Below are positions 10,413-20,073 of a stretch of DNA of 64,000 nucleotides, piece after piece. Made by a program: the position numbers and the translations under genes. The stretch comes from Woeseia oceani (lineage in GTDB: Bacteria > Pseudomonadota > Gammaproteobacteria > Steroidobacterales > Woeseiaceae): positions 3,089,001-3,153,000 of the forward strand of contig NZ_CP016268.1 in the NCBI RefSeq assembly GCF_001677435.1. Reading direction: 5' to 3'. Numbering within the stretch: the stretch's first letter is position 1; each line of letters starts with the position of its first letter. The notes under the pieces were generated by a model. That model was given only the letters and a program-made list of their open reading frames with translations, made no database searches and was not told the origin of the DNA.

Positions 10413-10742
10413 TCAGTCGCTTGACGACGCGCTACTCACCTTGGCAGCTGCAGGCTTGCTGTCTGCTTTCGGCACGCTCGTGGTCGAGCTCGCTGCAGAA
10501 CTGTTGCTGGATGTAGTGGCTGACGAGTCGTTCTCGCTCTTGTGAACGTTGCGTTGCTTGTCTGTCTTGAAATCTGTCTCGTACCAACCACCACCTTTAA
10601 GGCGAAAGTTTGGCGCAGATACCAGTTTCTTCAGCGCCGGCTTGCCGCACTCAGGGCACTCAAGCAAAGGCTCATCACTCATTTTTTGCAGCGCATCAAA
10701 TTCATGCGCACATTTCTGGCAGGCATACTCGTAAATCGGCAC
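10413..10742 (-). CDS. FmdB-family zinc ribbon regulatory protein
   Basis: This 109-residue protein has the N-terminal FmdB zinc ribbon: MPIYEYACQKCAHEFDALQK followed by CPECG, giving the two CxxC pairs. The conserved sequence ends near the GWYETDFK segment. The last 45 or so residues are Ser/Ala/Lys-rich and probably disordered. The start codon is GTG, supported by a GGAG Shine-Dalgarno 8 bases upstream. FmdB-like proteins are annotated as putative regulators, but their role in proteobacteria is not known. It is the first gene of the fmdB-DUF502-aspS-nudB series and lies 65 bp downstream of the clpB stop. Confidence 0.9.
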   Translation of the reverse strand: MPIYEYACQKCAHEFDALQKMSDEPLLECPECGKPALKKLVSAPNFRLKGGGWYETDFKTDKQRNVHKSENDSSATTSSNSSAASSTTSVPKADSKPAAAKVSSASSSD

Positions 10743-10807
10743 GCAATCATCTCCGAACGGGGTAAGGCCAGCGCCGAACTGCGCCAGCGGTTGTGATTAT
10801 AAAGTCA

Positions 10808-13396
10808 TCAGGCCGCATTCTGGAAATCCAGCATTTGCGCGCCGTCGCCGCTCACGCCGACTTCAATCGTATCGCCGGGTGAAAAGCGGCCCTCGAGGAT
10901 CTTCTGCGCCAGCGGATTCTCTACCTGCTGCTGTATCGCCCGCTTCAGCGGCCGGGCACCGTAGACCGGATCGAAGCCAGCGTCCGCGAGCCTGTCCAGC
11001 GCGGCGTCCGTGAGTGTAATGTGCATATCCCGGTCAGCCAGTCGCTGGTGCAGATAGCCCAACTGGATATCGACGATTTTGCGAATATGCTCACGGGCCA
11101 GCGGGTGGAACACCACCACGTCATCCACGCGATTGATGAACTCAGGCCGGAAATGCTGGCCGACTACCTCCATCACCGCACTTTTCATCGTTTCGTAATT
11201 GTCGTCGCCGGCCAGCTCCTGGATCATCTGCGAGCCAAGGTTTGAGGTCATGACGATCACGGTGTTGCGGAAGTCGACAGTACGGCCCTGACCATCGGTC
11301 AGGCGTCCGTCATCCAGGACCTGCAGCAAGACGTTGAATACGTCGGGATGCGCCTTCTCAACTTCGTCCAGCAAAATCACCGAATACGGGCGGCGACGTA
11401 CTGCCTCGGTCAGATAGCCGCCTTCTTCGTAGCCAACATAACCCGGCGGTGCACCAATCAAGCGCGCGACTGAGTGCTTTTCCATGAATTCCGACATGTC
11501 GATGCGCACCATTGCGTCGTCCGTATCGAACAGGAAATTGGCCAGCGCCTTGGTCAGTTCGGTCTTGCCCACGCCCGTGGGCCCAAGAAACATGAACGAG
11601 CCGATAGGTCGCTTCGGATCGGACAGCCCGGCCCTGGAGCGGCGAATTGCGTTTGCAACAGCCGTCACCGCTTCTGCCTGACCAACCACCCGCTGCTGCA
11701 CGACCGATTCCATCGCCAGCAGTTTTTCCTTTTCGCCTTCCAGCATCTTGGACACGGGAATGCCCGTCCAGCGAGAGACGATTTCCGCAACTTCCTCTTC
11801 CGTCACGTTGTTGCGTAACAACGTGGTCTCGCGGTTCTCGGCCTGGGCTGCACTCGCCAGTTGCTTTTCAAGTTCCGGTATCCGCCCGTACTGCAGTTCC
11901 GACATGCGCGCGAGATCGCCGGCACGGTGCGCTGTCTCCAGCTCCAGGCGAGCGCGTTCAATTTCTTCCTTGACGTGCGTCGCACCCTGCATGGCGGCTT
12001 TCTCGGCCTTCCACACTTCTTCGAGATCCGAGTACTGCTTTTCGAGATCGGCAAGTTGCGCCTCAAGATCATCCAGACGTTTGCGCGAGGCATCGTCCGA
12101 TTCCTTTTTCAACGCTTCGCGTTCGATCTTGAGCTGAATGACGCGCCGTTCGAGGCGGTCCATTGATTCCGGTTTGGAGTCGATCTCGATACGAATACGT
12201 GACGCGGCCTCATCAATGAGATCGATGGCCTTGTCGGGGAGCTGCCGGTCACTGATGTAACGGTGCGACAAGGTTGCCGCCGCTACGATCGCCGGGTCGG
12301 TAATCTCAACCCCATGATGCACTTCGTAACGCTCTTTGAGCCCACGCAAGATCGCGATTGTGTCCTCGACATTCGGCTCCTCAACCAACACCTTCTGAAA
12401 ACGCCGCTCCAATGCCGCGTCTTTCTCAATGTACTTGCGGTACTCATCGAGCGTTGTCGCACCGACGCAATGCAATTCGCCGCGCGCAAGCGCGGGCTTC
12501 AGCATATTGCCCGCATCCATGGAGCCTTCCGCCTTGCCTGCACCAACCATTGTGTGCAGCTCGTCGATAAAGAGAATGATCTGGCCTTCCTGTTTGGCCA
12601 GGTCACTGAGTACCGCTTTCAAACGCTCTTCAAACTCACCGCGAAACTTGGCACCGGCGATCAGGGAGCCCATGTCCAGCGACAATATGCGTTTGTTGCG
12701 CAGGCCTTCAGGAATTTCGTTATTGACAATGCGCTGCGCAAGACCTTCGATGATCGCTGTTTTGCCGACGCCGGGCTCGCCGATCAGTACCGGGTTGTTT
12801 TTGGTACGGCGTTGCAGAATCTGGATCGTGCGCCGTATCTCTTCATCGCGCCCGATAATCGGGTCCAGCTTGCCCTGCTCCGCGCGCTCCGTCAGATCAA
12901 TGGTGTACTTCTCCAGCGCCTGGCGAGTCTCCTCGGCGTTGGGGTCGTTTACCTGTTGACCACCCCGCAATTCGTCGATGGCCTGTTCGACAGCGCCGCG
13001 AATAGCGCCTGCCTGCAACAGCAGTTTCGCCAGCGGCGACTTGTCTTCAAGTGCCGCAAGGACGAACAACTCGCTGGAGATGAACTGATCGTTGCGTTTT
13101 TGTGCCAGCTTGTCGGTGACATTCAGCAGCTTCGTCAGCTCATTGCCGATGTGCACCTCGCCGCCCGTGCCTTCTACTTTTGGCAGGCGGTCGAGGGTGT
13201 CGCCAAGTTGCGAGCGCAGCAAGTTGACGTTGGCACCTGACTTGGTCAGAAGTCCACGCACGGAGCCGCCCTGTTGGTCGAGTAACGCAATCATGACGTG
13301 CACCGGTTCGATGAACTGGTGGTCCTGGCCAACGGCCAGCGACTGGGCATCCGACAGCGCCATCTGGAACTTGCTGGTCAATTTGTCCATTCGCAT
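10808..13396 (-). CDS. clpB: ATP-dependent disaggregase ClpB
   Basis: ClpB is a hexameric AAA+ chaperone that works with DnaK to pull polypeptides out of aggregates. All domains are present in 862 residues: an N-terminal Clp-N repeat domain starting [17 protein letters not shown]1 with Walker A GEPGVGKT (about residue 206), a coiled-coil middle domain (about 410-530) rich in Glu, Lys and Arg, and NBD2 with Walker A GPTGVGKT (about 605). The start matches E. coli MRLDRLTNKFQ, and an AGGA Shine-Dalgarno precedes it. A sigma-32-like promoter lies 32-65 bp upstream. It follows pgeF and rluD, the same order as in E. coli. Confidence 0.97.
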   Translation of the reverse strand: MRMDKLTSKFQMALSDAQSLAVGQDHQFIEPVHVMIALLDQQGGSVRGLLTKSGANVNLLRSQLGDTLDRLPKVEGTGGEVHIGNELTKLLNVTDKLAQKRNDQFISSELFVLAALEDKSPLAKLLLQAGAIRGAVEQAIDELRGGQQVNDPNAEETRQALEKYTIDLTERAEQGKLDPIIGRDEEIRRTIQILQRRTKNNPVLIGEPGVGKTAIIEGLAQRIVNNEIPEGLRNKRILSLDMGSLIAGAKFRGEFEERLKAVLSDLAKQEGQIILFIDELHTMVGAGKAEGSMDAGNMLKPALARGELHCVGATTLDEYRKYIEKDAALERRFQKVLVEEPNVEDTIAILRGLKERYEVHHGVEITDPAIVAAATLSHRYISDRQLPDKAIDLIDEAASRIRIEIDSKPESMDRLERRVIQLKIEREALKKESDDASRKRLDDLEAQLADLEKQYSDLEEVWKAEKAAMQGATHVKEEIERARLELETAHRAGDLARMSELQYGRIPELEKQLASAAQAENRETTLLRNNVTEEEVAEIVSRWTGIPVSKMLEGEKEKLLAMESVVQQRVVGQAEAVTAVANAIRRSRAGLSDPKRPIGSFMFLGPTGVGKTELTKALANFLFDTDDAMVRIDMSEFMEKHSVARLIGAPPGYVGYEEGGYLTEAVRRRPYSVILLDEVEKAHPDVFNVLLQVLDDGRLTDGQGRTVDFRNTVIVMTSNLGSQMIQELAGDDNYETMKSAVMEVVGQHFRPEFINRVDDVVVFHPLAREHIRKIVDIQLGYLHQRLADRDMHITLTDAALDRLADAGFDPVYGARPLKRAIQQQVENPLAQKILEGRFSPGDTIEVGVSGDGAQMLDFQNAA

Positions 13397-13433
13397 TTGA
13401 AATTCCTGGGTTAATGGATCCGGGTTCGCTACT

Positions 13434-13461
13434 AAATTGCGGCAGACCAGCGCATTTCAAG
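13434..13461 (-). promoter_or_regulatory. Probable sigma-32 (heat-shock) promoter of clpB
   Basis: On the minus strand CTTGAAA (13461-13455) is a perfect sigma-32 -35 element. After a 13-nt spacer comes CGCAATTT (13441-13434), six of eight matches to CCCCATTT. The predicted start of transcription is about 30 nt before the clpB ATG. The element lies in the intergenic gap after pgeF, so clpB could be heat-induced independently of the rluD-pgeF transcript, as known for E. coli clpB. Confidence 0.6.
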
Positions 13462-13484
13462 CGGCCGGGTGTTGCGGTTATTAC

Positions 13485-14216
13485 TTATTTCGCGCGGTAT
13501 ACGAAGCTCGCCATACGCCCGCATTCGCCGTCACGGCGGTAGGAAAAAAACGCGCCGGCCTCGGTGTACGTGCAGCGATCGCCGCCGTAGACCTCCGTAA
13601 CCCCGCAGCCGGCAAGCCGGCCGCGGGCAAGGCCGTACAGATCCGCCTGCCAGCGGCCGCGCTCATTTGGTTCAAAGAACTGCGCCGATTCCGCATCGCT
13701 GGCCATAAAGGCATCGCGGACTTCAGCGCCAACTTCGAAGGCCGCCTGCGAGATGGCCGGCCCCAGCCACGCAAGAATGCCGGACTGACTGCTCATTTCA
13801 GCCACGGTCGCCTCGAGCACGCCGTCAAGCAGTCCTCGCCAGCCCGCGTGCGCAGCGGCCACCCTGCTGCCGTCCTTCGAGGTGAACAGCACGGGCAGGC
13901 AATCGGCGGTCAGTACCGCACAGACCACGCCGGCCGCACTCGTGACAGCGGCATCCGCTGTCGGCTTTGCCAGCGGATTCGGCAGGGCAACCGCGGTCGA
14001 GCCGTGCACCTGTCGCAGCCATTGTGGATCGGCCGGAAGGCCACACTCGCGACGCAGGCGTTGCCGGTTTTCGGTGACGCAGCGCAATTGATCGTTGACA
14101 TGGTCGCCCAGGTTCAGCGATGCGTAAGGGCCGTCACTGACACCCCCGGTCCGCAACGACGTACCGGCCAGGACATTGGCCGGCGCGGGCCAGTCGGCGG
14201 CTATCCAGTTAGTCAT
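13485..14216 (-). CDS. pgeF: Purine nucleoside phosphorylase / peptidoglycan editing factor PgeF
   Basis: This 243-residue protein belongs to the DUF152/YfiH multicopper-oxidase-like family, which includes purine nucleoside phosphorylase LACC1 and the E. coli peptidoglycan editing factor that removes mis-incorporated L-Ser precursors. The three metal-binding or catalytic motifs are visible: QVHGS (about residue 69), ADCLPV (about 105) and AHAGWRG (about 122). The start overlaps the rluD stop by 8 bases. The rluD-pgeF-clpB order matches E. coli. Which of the reported activities dominates here cannot be read from sequence. Confidence 0.93.
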   Translation of the reverse strand: MTNWIAADWPAPANVLAGTSLRTGGVSDGPYASLNLGDHVNDQLRCVTENRQRLRRECGLPADPQWLRQVHGSTAVALPNPLAKPTADAAVTSAAGVVCAVLTADCLPVLFTSKDGSRVAAAHAGWRGLLDGVLEATVAEMSSQSGILAWLGPAISQAAFEVGAEVRDAFMASDAESAQFFEPNERGRWQADLYGLARGRLAGCGVTEVYGGDRCTYTEAGAFFSYRRDGECGRMASFVYRAK

Positions 14217-15171
14217 CGCCGGCCATTGATTTGGCGTGACGGCGCAGCGCGTTCAGCAATGCCTGGAAGTCGTCTGGCAGGGCAATCTGAAATTCCAGCG
14301 GCTCTCCATTGAGCGGGTGCGCCAGCTCCAGCCGGGTCGCACACAAGGCCTGGCGACGGAATCCACGCAGAACGTCTGCCAGCGCTTCGTCGCCACCGCG
14401 TGGCAGTGCCAGACGACCACCGTAGACCTGATCGCCAATCAGCGGGTGTCGGCGGTGCGCCATGTGCACCCGAATCTGATGGGTACGACCGGTCTCGAGT
14501 TTGACACTGATGTGCGTGTGCGCAGCAAACCGTTCCTTTACCCGGTAATGAGTGACGGCCGGTTTACCATCGGCTTGCACGCTCATGCGCAAACGGTCCA
14601 CGGGATGACGTTTGATCGGCGCATCAACAGTACCGCCTGCTGTCAGTACGCCATTGCAGACGGCCTCGTAATGACGATCGATTTCGCGCTCAGCCAGCAT
14701 GCGGGTCAGTGCGGTATGCGCTGTCAAGGTCTTGCCGACCAGCAGCAAGCCGCTCGTATCCTTGTCCAGCCGGTGCACGATACCGGCGCGCGGCAATTCA
14801 ACCAGCCCGGCCGCGTGATGCAGCAGACCGTTCATCAATGTGCCGCGCAAATTGCCGGCACCGGGGTGCACGACCAGGCCGGCTGGCTTGTTGATGACCA
14901 GCAGATCCTCGTCTTCAAATACGACCTCGAGCGCCAAGGGTTCAGGTTTGCTGGTCACCGCCGCCTCGGGCAGGGGTTCCAGCCAGACAGCCTCACCGCC
15001 AGTGACCGTGTCCCGGGGTCGCCGCGCCTCGCCATCGACGCTCACCTGCCCTTTCTTCAGCCATTGCGTCAGGCGGCTGCGGGAATACTCCGGAAACATC
15101 TGCGCCAGTGCCTGGTCCAAGCGTTTTCCAGCCAGTTCCAGAGGGATAATTCGGTTTTGCTTCTCGCTCAT
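14209..15171 (-). CDS. rluD: 23S rRNA pseudouridine synthase D
   Basis: RluD makes pseudouridines 1911, 1915 and 1917 in helix 69 of 23S rRNA. The protein has an N-terminal S4-like domain (SRSRLTQWLKKGQVSVDG) and a pseudouridine synthase domain with catalytic Asp in GIVHRLDKDTSGLLLV. Later motifs LETGRTHQIRVHMAH and GDQVYGGR align closely with E. coli RluD. I start at the ATG at 15171 (MSEKQNR), giving 320 residues; the frame extends four codons further upstream. It is divergent from bamD and overlaps pgeF. Confidence 0.95.
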   Translation of the reverse strand: MSEKQNRIIPLELAGKRLDQALAQMFPEYSRSRLTQWLKKGQVSVDGEARRPRDTVTGGEAVWLEPLPEAAVTSKPEPLALEVVFEDEDLLVINKPAGLVVHPGAGNLRGTLMNGLLHHAAGLVELPRAGIVHRLDKDTSGLLLVGKTLTAHTALTRMLAEREIDRHYEAVCNGVLTAGGTVDAPIKRHPVDRLRMSVQADGKPAVTHYRVKERFAAHTHISVKLETGRTHQIRVHMAHRRHPLIGDQVYGGRLALPRGGDEALADVLRGFRRQALCATRLELAHPLNGEPLEFQIALPDDFQALLNALRRHAKSMAGDD

Positions 15172-15282
15172 TACAACAATCACTGCCTTGGGGCCGGAAA
15201 CTGGAGAGTTTACGGTATACTCGCCCGCTTTGAGCGCCCGTCAGTACAATTCACGGGCCGGCTAACACAGGTTTTCGCATAG

Positions 15283-16074
15283 ATGAGTCTCCGCAATACA
15301 TTCGCCGCACGCCGCTCGCCGCTGCCCGCAAGACGCCTGCGGTTGGCGCTGGGCGCGCTGCTGGCCAGCCTGGCCCTGTCTGCCTGCGCCGGCAAAGATG
15401 AACGCGACGATACGCTGGTCAACAACATTACCCGCGCGTACGAAACAGCGCAGACTTCAATGGCGAACCAGAACTACCGGCGCGCTATCCAGATTTTCGA
15501 AACCCTGCAGGCCCGCTTTCCGTTCAGCGACCTGTCGAAACAGATTCAGCTCGAACTGATGTACGCGTATTACAAGAGCAACCAGCAGGATCAGGCCATT
15601 GATGCCGCCGATCAGTTCATGCGCGAAAACCCGACGCACGCGCGTTACGACTATGCGCTGTACATCAAAGCGCTGGCGTACTTCGAGCGTGACCCCGGCA
15701 TGCTGGAACGCATTTTCAAACGCGACGTCTCGCGACGTCCGCCGCGCGATGGTGCGCTGGCCTTTTCCCTGCTCAAACGGCTTGTTGACCGTTACCCTGC
15801 CAGCCCTTACGCAGCGGATGCTGAACAGCGCATGGTGTACCTGAAGAATCGCCTGGCCGCCTACGAGAATGGTGTCGCCCGTTTTTACCTGAGCCAGGAA
15901 GCCTACGTCGCTGCGCTGAATCGAGCCAAAAACGCGCTCGAAGAATACAACGGCGCTGACAGCACCAAGGACACACTCGATATCATGATCGAAGCCTACG
16001 AAGGCCTTGGTATGAGCGAATTGGCAGCCGACACGCGGCGTGTACGCAACGCGAATTTCCCGAGCGGCAGCTAA
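15283..16074 (+). CDS. bamD: Outer membrane assembly lipoprotein BamD
   Basis: BamD is the essential TPR lipoprotein of the BAM complex that inserts beta-barrel proteins into the outer membrane. The N-terminus is an unusually Arg-rich, roughly 35-residue signal peptide ending in the lipobox LSAC. Five TPR-like helical pairs follow, including RRAIQIFETLQARFPFSD and LMYAYYKSNQQDQAIDAADQ. Total length is 263 residues, against about 245 for E. coli. A TATACT hexamer at 15216-15221, about 62 nt before the start, may be its -10 element, but no good -35 goes with it. It is divergent from rluD, and its stop lies 8 bp from that of nadE. Confidence 0.94.
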   Translation: MSLRNTFAARRSPLPARRLRLALGALLASLALSACAGKDERDDTLVNNITRAYETAQTSMANQNYRRAIQIFETLQARFPFSDLSKQIQLELMYAYYKSNQQDQAIDAADQFMRENPTHARYDYALYIKALAYFERDPGMLERIFKRDVSRRPPRDGALAFSLLKRLVDRYPASPYAADAEQRMVYLKNRLAAYENGVARFYLSQEAYVAALNRAKNALEEYNGADSTKDTLDIMIEAYEGLGMSELAADTRRVRNANFPSGS

Positions 16075-16082
16075 GCCGCAAG

Positions 16083-17714
16083 CTATTCCGGAAACGTGTA
16101 ACGCGAGGTTATTGGGTAGCGCCAGTCACGGCCAAAGGCCCGCGCACTGATGCGTATGCCGGGCGGCGCCTGCCGCCGCTTGTACTCGTTGCGCTTGACC
16201 ATTTCCAGCACCCGAATTACCACCTTGCGATCGAAGCCTCGCTCGCAGATTTCGTCTACCGATAAATCATCAACAATAAATGCTTCGAGGATCGGGTCGA
16301 GCACGCTGTAGTCCGGCAGCGAATCACTGTCTTTCTGATTCGGCCGCAGTTCGGCTGACGGCGGCCGTGTGATCACGCGCTCCGGAATCGCTGCACTGAC
16401 CGTATTGCGGTAGCGTGCCAACTGATACACCAGCGTCTTGCTGCAATCCTTGATCGGCGCAAAACCGCCGTTCATGTCGCCGTACAACGTGGCATAGCCG
16501 ACCGCCATCTCGCTCTTGTTGCCGGTAGTCAGCAACATGCGTCCGGTCTTGTTGGATATTGCCATCAGCAACAAGCCACGGCTTCGCGCCTGAATATTTT
16601 CTTCGGTTACGTCCGGCTCCCGGTCGCCGAATATTTTCTTGAGCTGACCAACCGTCGCGCCGTAGATAGGTTCAATCGGCAATACGTCATACCGTACGCC
16701 CAACAGTTTGGCCTGCGCCGCAGCATCTTCCTGGCTCATGGTGCTCGTATAACGAAACGGCATCATGACCGCGCGTACGCGGTCAGCGCCGAGCGCATCA
16801 CAAGCGATAGTCAGGATCAGGGCAGAATCGATGCCACCGGACAAACCGACGACCACACCGGGAAAGCCGTGTTTCTCGACGTAGTCACGGGTACCGGTCA
16901 CCAGCGCTTCGTAGACACTTTGCTCGGCAGCCAGCAATGGCACCACCTCGCCGGCCACTGGCACGACGCCACTGGCATTTGCTCTAAGGTCAACCGTGTA
17001 CAAGCCTTCTTTGAAAGCCGGCGCACGAAAACGGACGTCACCGTCCGGCATCATCGCGAACGATCCGCCGTCGAACACCAGTTCGTCCTGGCCGCCGACC
17101 ATATTCAGGTACACACAAGGAATGCCGGTTTCGCTCAAGCGTTGCCGAACGACTTCTTCGCGTTTCTGCTGGCTGTTGACTTCGTAGGGTGAACCGTTGA
17201 TCGCCAGTATCACTTCCGCGCCAGCCGAGCGGCTACGCGCGGCAGGCTGTTTGCGCCACAGGTCTTCGCAGATATTCAGACCGATACGTATGCCATTGAG
17301 CTTGAATACGGCGGCTTCGCTGCCCGCCTCAAAATACCGGGCCTCATCGAAGACCCGGTAGTTGGGCAGCATTTGTTTGCGGTAACGCGCGACCACTTTG
17401 CCGTCACGGAACACCGCACACGCATTGAAAATCACGCCATCGCGGTATTCAGGAAAACCCACCAGTACGTGAACGCCGCGCACCGTTGTGCGAATGCGCT
17501 CCATTGCGTCGTCCACACGACGCCGCAACCCGTTATGAAACAGCAGGTCCTCGGGCGGATAGCCGCAAATGCTAAGCTCGGGAAACGCGACGATGTCGGC
17601 ACCCAGCTCTTCACGCGACCGCTCCGCATATTCAAGTATACGGTCGGTATTGCCCGCCACATCACCGACCACGAGATCGAGCTGGGCGAGCGCTACCTTG
17701 ACTGAATTGTTCAT
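16083..17714 (-). CDS. nadE: Glutamine-dependent NAD+ synthetase
   Basis: This 543-residue two-domain enzyme makes NAD+ from nicotinate adenine dinucleotide using glutamine as nitrogen donor. The N-terminal nitrilase-type glutaminase shows its Glu-Lys-Cys triad in AFPELSICGYPPEDLL (about residue 45), RKQMLPNYRVFDE (about 113) and NICEDLWR (about 148). The C-terminal synthetase has the ATP pyrophosphatase loop VVGLSGGIDSAL (about 288). The terminal ITSRYTFPE is typical. It lies 50 bp downstream of sucD on the same strand. With pncC at 1371-1877 the window holds two steps of NAD metabolism. Confidence 0.96.
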   Translation of the reverse strand: MNNSVKVALAQLDLVVGDVAGNTDRILEYAERSREELGADIVAFPELSICGYPPEDLLFHNGLRRRVDDAMERIRTTVRGVHVLVGFPEYRDGVIFNACAVFRDGKVVARYRKQMLPNYRVFDEARYFEAGSEAAVFKLNGIRIGLNICEDLWRKQPAARSRSAGAEVILAINGSPYEVNSQQKREEVVRQRLSETGIPCVYLNMVGGQDELVFDGGSFAMMPDGDVRFRAPAFKEGLYTVDLRANASGVVPVAGEVVPLLAAEQSVYEALVTGTRDYVEKHGFPGVVVGLSGGIDSALILTIACDALGADRVRAVMMPFRYTSTMSQEDAAAQAKLLGVRYDVLPIEPIYGATVGQLKKIFGDREPDVTEENIQARSRGLLLMAISNKTGRMLLTTGNKSEMAVGYATLYGDMNGGFAPIKDCSKTLVYQLARYRNTVSAAIPERVITRPPSAELRPNQKDSDSLPDYSVLDPILEAFIVDDLSVDEICERGFDRKVVIRVLEMVKRNEYKRRQAPPGIRISARAFGRDWRYPITSRYTFPE

Positions 17715-17764
17715 CGTCGGGCGAGACTCAAGCGAACGGAGGTTGTCGGCAGGCCGACAGCGAA

Positions 17765-18637
17765 TCAGCTGTTAATCAATTCCAGCATCTTGCTGCCAAG
17801 TTCCGCCGGCGAACGAACGGTAGCAACACCGGCGTTATCAAGCGCACGGTACTTGTCATCCGCTGTGCCTTTGCCGCCGGCAATAATGGCACCGGCATGT
17901 CCCATACGTTTGCCCGGGGGTGCCGTAACACCGGCAATGTAGGCCACGACAGGCTTGCTAACTTCTGACTGAATAAATTCAGCAGCCGCTTCTTCGTCCG
18001 TACCACCAATTTCGCCAACCATCACAACGCCGTCAGTATCCGGGTCGTCCTGGAACAAGCGCAGGCAGTCGATGAAATCCATGCCACGAACCGGGTCGCC
18101 ACCGATACCTACACAGGTGCTTTGGCCCAAACCGTTGTTGGTGGTCTGGTAAACCGCTTCGTAGGTAAGTGTGCCGGAGCGCGAAACAACGCCGATACGG
18201 CCTTTCTTGTGAATGAAGCCTGGCATGATGCCGATCTTGCACTCGTCCGGCGTAATGATGCCTGGGCAGTTCGGGCCGATAAGACGGCAATCATAGTTGC
18301 GCAGCGCGGACTTGACCTTAACCATGTCCAGCACCGGAATGCCTTCGGTAATGCACACGACCAGACCAACACCCGATTCAGCCGCCTCAAGAATGGCGTC
18401 GGCAGCAAACGGGGCCGGTACGTAGATCATGCTGACATCAGCACCGGTTTCGCTAACGGCTTCACGCATCGTGTTGAACACCGGTACACCCAGCGTTTCT
18501 TCACCACCACGGCCTGGCGTTACACCGCCAACAACCTTGGTGCCGTAATCGATGCATTGCTCTGTATGGAACTGACCTTGTGTGCCGGTGATGCCCTGAC
18601 AAATGATCTTACTGTTCTTGTTTACCAAAATACTCAT
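17765..18637 (-). CDS. sucD: Succinyl-CoA synthetase alpha subunit
   Basis: SucD with SucC converts succinyl-CoA to succinate with substrate-level phosphorylation in the TCA cycle. The CoA-binding Rossmann domain begins [18 protein letters not shown], and the phosphohistidine loop reads [20 protein letters not shown] near residue 245. The length of 290 residues is standard. Its ATG overlaps the sucC stop by four bases (ATGA), which implies translational coupling and equal synthesis of the two subunits. Confidence 0.97.
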   Translation of the reverse strand: MSILVNKNSKIICQGITGTQGQFHTEQCIDYGTKVVGGVTPGRGGEETLGVPVFNTMREAVSETGADVSMIYVPAPFAADAILEAAESGVGLVVCITEGIPVLDMVKVKSALRNYDCRLIGPNCPGIITPDECKIGIMPGFIHKKGRIGVVSRSGTLTYEAVYQTTNNGLGQSTCVGIGGDPVRGMDFIDCLRLFQDDPDTDGVVMVGEIGGTDEEAAAEFIQSEVSKPVVAYIAGVTAPPGKRMGHAGAIIAGGKGTADDKYRALDNAGVATVRSPAELGSKMLELINS

Positions 18638-19800
18638 GACTTCACCGCCGCAGCTACTGCTTTCTTGGCCGCATCGGTAAGGTCGTCCGCGGCAATAATA
18701 TCGAGACCACTCTCTTTCAGGAGAGCACGGCCTTTTTCAACGTTTGTACCTTCAAGGCGCGCAATTACAGGCACTTTCACGCCCACTTCTTTCACAGCCG
18801 TGATAATGCCCTCGGCAATCAGGTCACAACGCACAATGCCGCCAAAGATGTTGACGAGAATCGCGGTTACGTTCTGGTTGGACAAAATCAATTTGAATGC
18901 TTCGGCTACGCGCGCACTCGTTGCGCCACCGCCGACATCCAGGAAGTTCGCGGGATCGCCGCCGTGCAGCTTGATAAGGTCCATGGTCGCCATGGCCAGG
19001 CCTGCACCGTTCACCATGCAAGCAATGTTGCCGTCCAGCGAGACGTAGTTGAGGTCGTGGGCTGCCGCCTCACGCTCTTTCTCGTCTTCCTGGCTGGGAT
19101 CACGCAGCGCCGTCAGTGCTTTCTGGCGGTACAGCGCGTTGTCTTCGATGTCGATTTTCGCATCAAGAGACAGGACGTCGCCCGCTTTGGTGATGATCAG
19201 CGGGTTCACTTCGACAAGACTTGCGTCGCATTCAACGAACAACTTGTACATACGTCCGACCAGGTCGCCGAACTGCTTTTGCTGTGCTTTGTTCAGGTTC
19301 AGGCCAAATGCTAACTGGCGTGCCTGATACGGCATCAGCCCGGCATCCGGTGCCACGGCAACGTTGAAAATCAGCTCCGGCGTATCTTCTGCAACCTGCT
19401 CGATGTCCATGCCGCCCGCTTCAGAGGCAATGAACGATACCTGTTTGGCTTCCCGGTCCACGACCATGCTGAGGTAAAGCTCGCGTTCGATATCGGACCC
19501 GGACTCTACATAGACAGTATTGACTGGCAGGCCTTCCGGGCCTGTCTGGTGAGTCACCAACGTCATACCCAGCATTTCTTTCGCATAGGCGCGTACTTCG
19601 TCTTTCGAACGCGCCAGCTTCACGCCCCCCGCTTTGCCGCGACCACCAGCGTGTACCTGAGCCTTCACGACCCATAGGCTGCCACCCAATTTGTCAGCAG
19701 CTGCCGCCGCATCGTCAGGATTGTCCACAGCGTGCCCGCTGGGCACCGGAATGCCAAAGTCGGCAAATAGTTTTTTGGATTGGTATTCGTGAAGGTTCAT
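18634..19800 (-). CDS. sucC: Succinyl-CoA synthetase beta subunit
   Basis: SucC is the nucleotide-binding ATP-grasp subunit of succinyl-CoA synthetase, 388 residues. It begins [20 protein letters not shown] as in E. coli, with [17 protein letters not shown] in the ATP-grasp fold and a C-terminal ligase domain containing [16 protein letters not shown]. The sucAB genes that adjoin it in enterobacteria are absent; here it is the first gene of a sucC-sucD(-nadE) unit. A 273-bp divergent region separates it from pilS and must hold both promoters. I see no clear -35/-10 pair for sucC there. Confidence 0.97.
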   Translation of the reverse strand: MNLHEYQSKKLFADFGIPVPSGHAVDNPDDAAAAADKLGGSLWVVKAQVHAGGRGKAGGVKLARSKDEVRAYAKEMLGMTLVTHQTGPEGLPVNTVYVESGSDIERELYLSMVVDREAKQVSFIASEAGGMDIEQVAEDTPELIFNVAVAPDAGLMPYQARQLAFGLNLNKAQQKQFGDLVGRMYKLFVECDASLVEVNPLIITKAGDVLSLDAKIDIEDNALYRQKALTALRDPSQEDEKEREAAAHDLNYVSLDGNIACMVNGAGLAMATMDLIKLHGGDPANFLDVGGGATSARVAEAFKLILSNQNVTAILVNIFGGIVRCDLIAEGIITAVKEVGVKVPVIARLEGTNVEKGRALLKESGLDIIAADDLTDAAKKAVAAAVKS

Positions 19801-20073
19801 TGTTTAAGTATCTTTGTGTTGGTGAGCTTTTCGAAGAGCAACTGGCCGGCCTCGAGGACCCTCGAATCCGGTCAGGGCAAAAAATTCCGGCGTATTTTGG
19901 AGCAAAGCGGCCGCATACGCAAAGCCGCGCCACTATCGCACAATGCGGCGCCAGCGCACACCGCTGCCGCCGGTGCCGACTGCGCCGAATTGGTGCGCGG
20001 CACTATCGAGCCAGTCTGGCCATATTGCACTACAATCGGCAGCCATCGGCCGGATGGCCAGTGGCGGTAACCC

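Noticed and set aside
12263-13240. 325-codon open frame opposite clpB
   Set aside because: Lies entirely over conserved clpB coding sequence in the opposite strand, with no family resemblance or Shine-Dalgarno.
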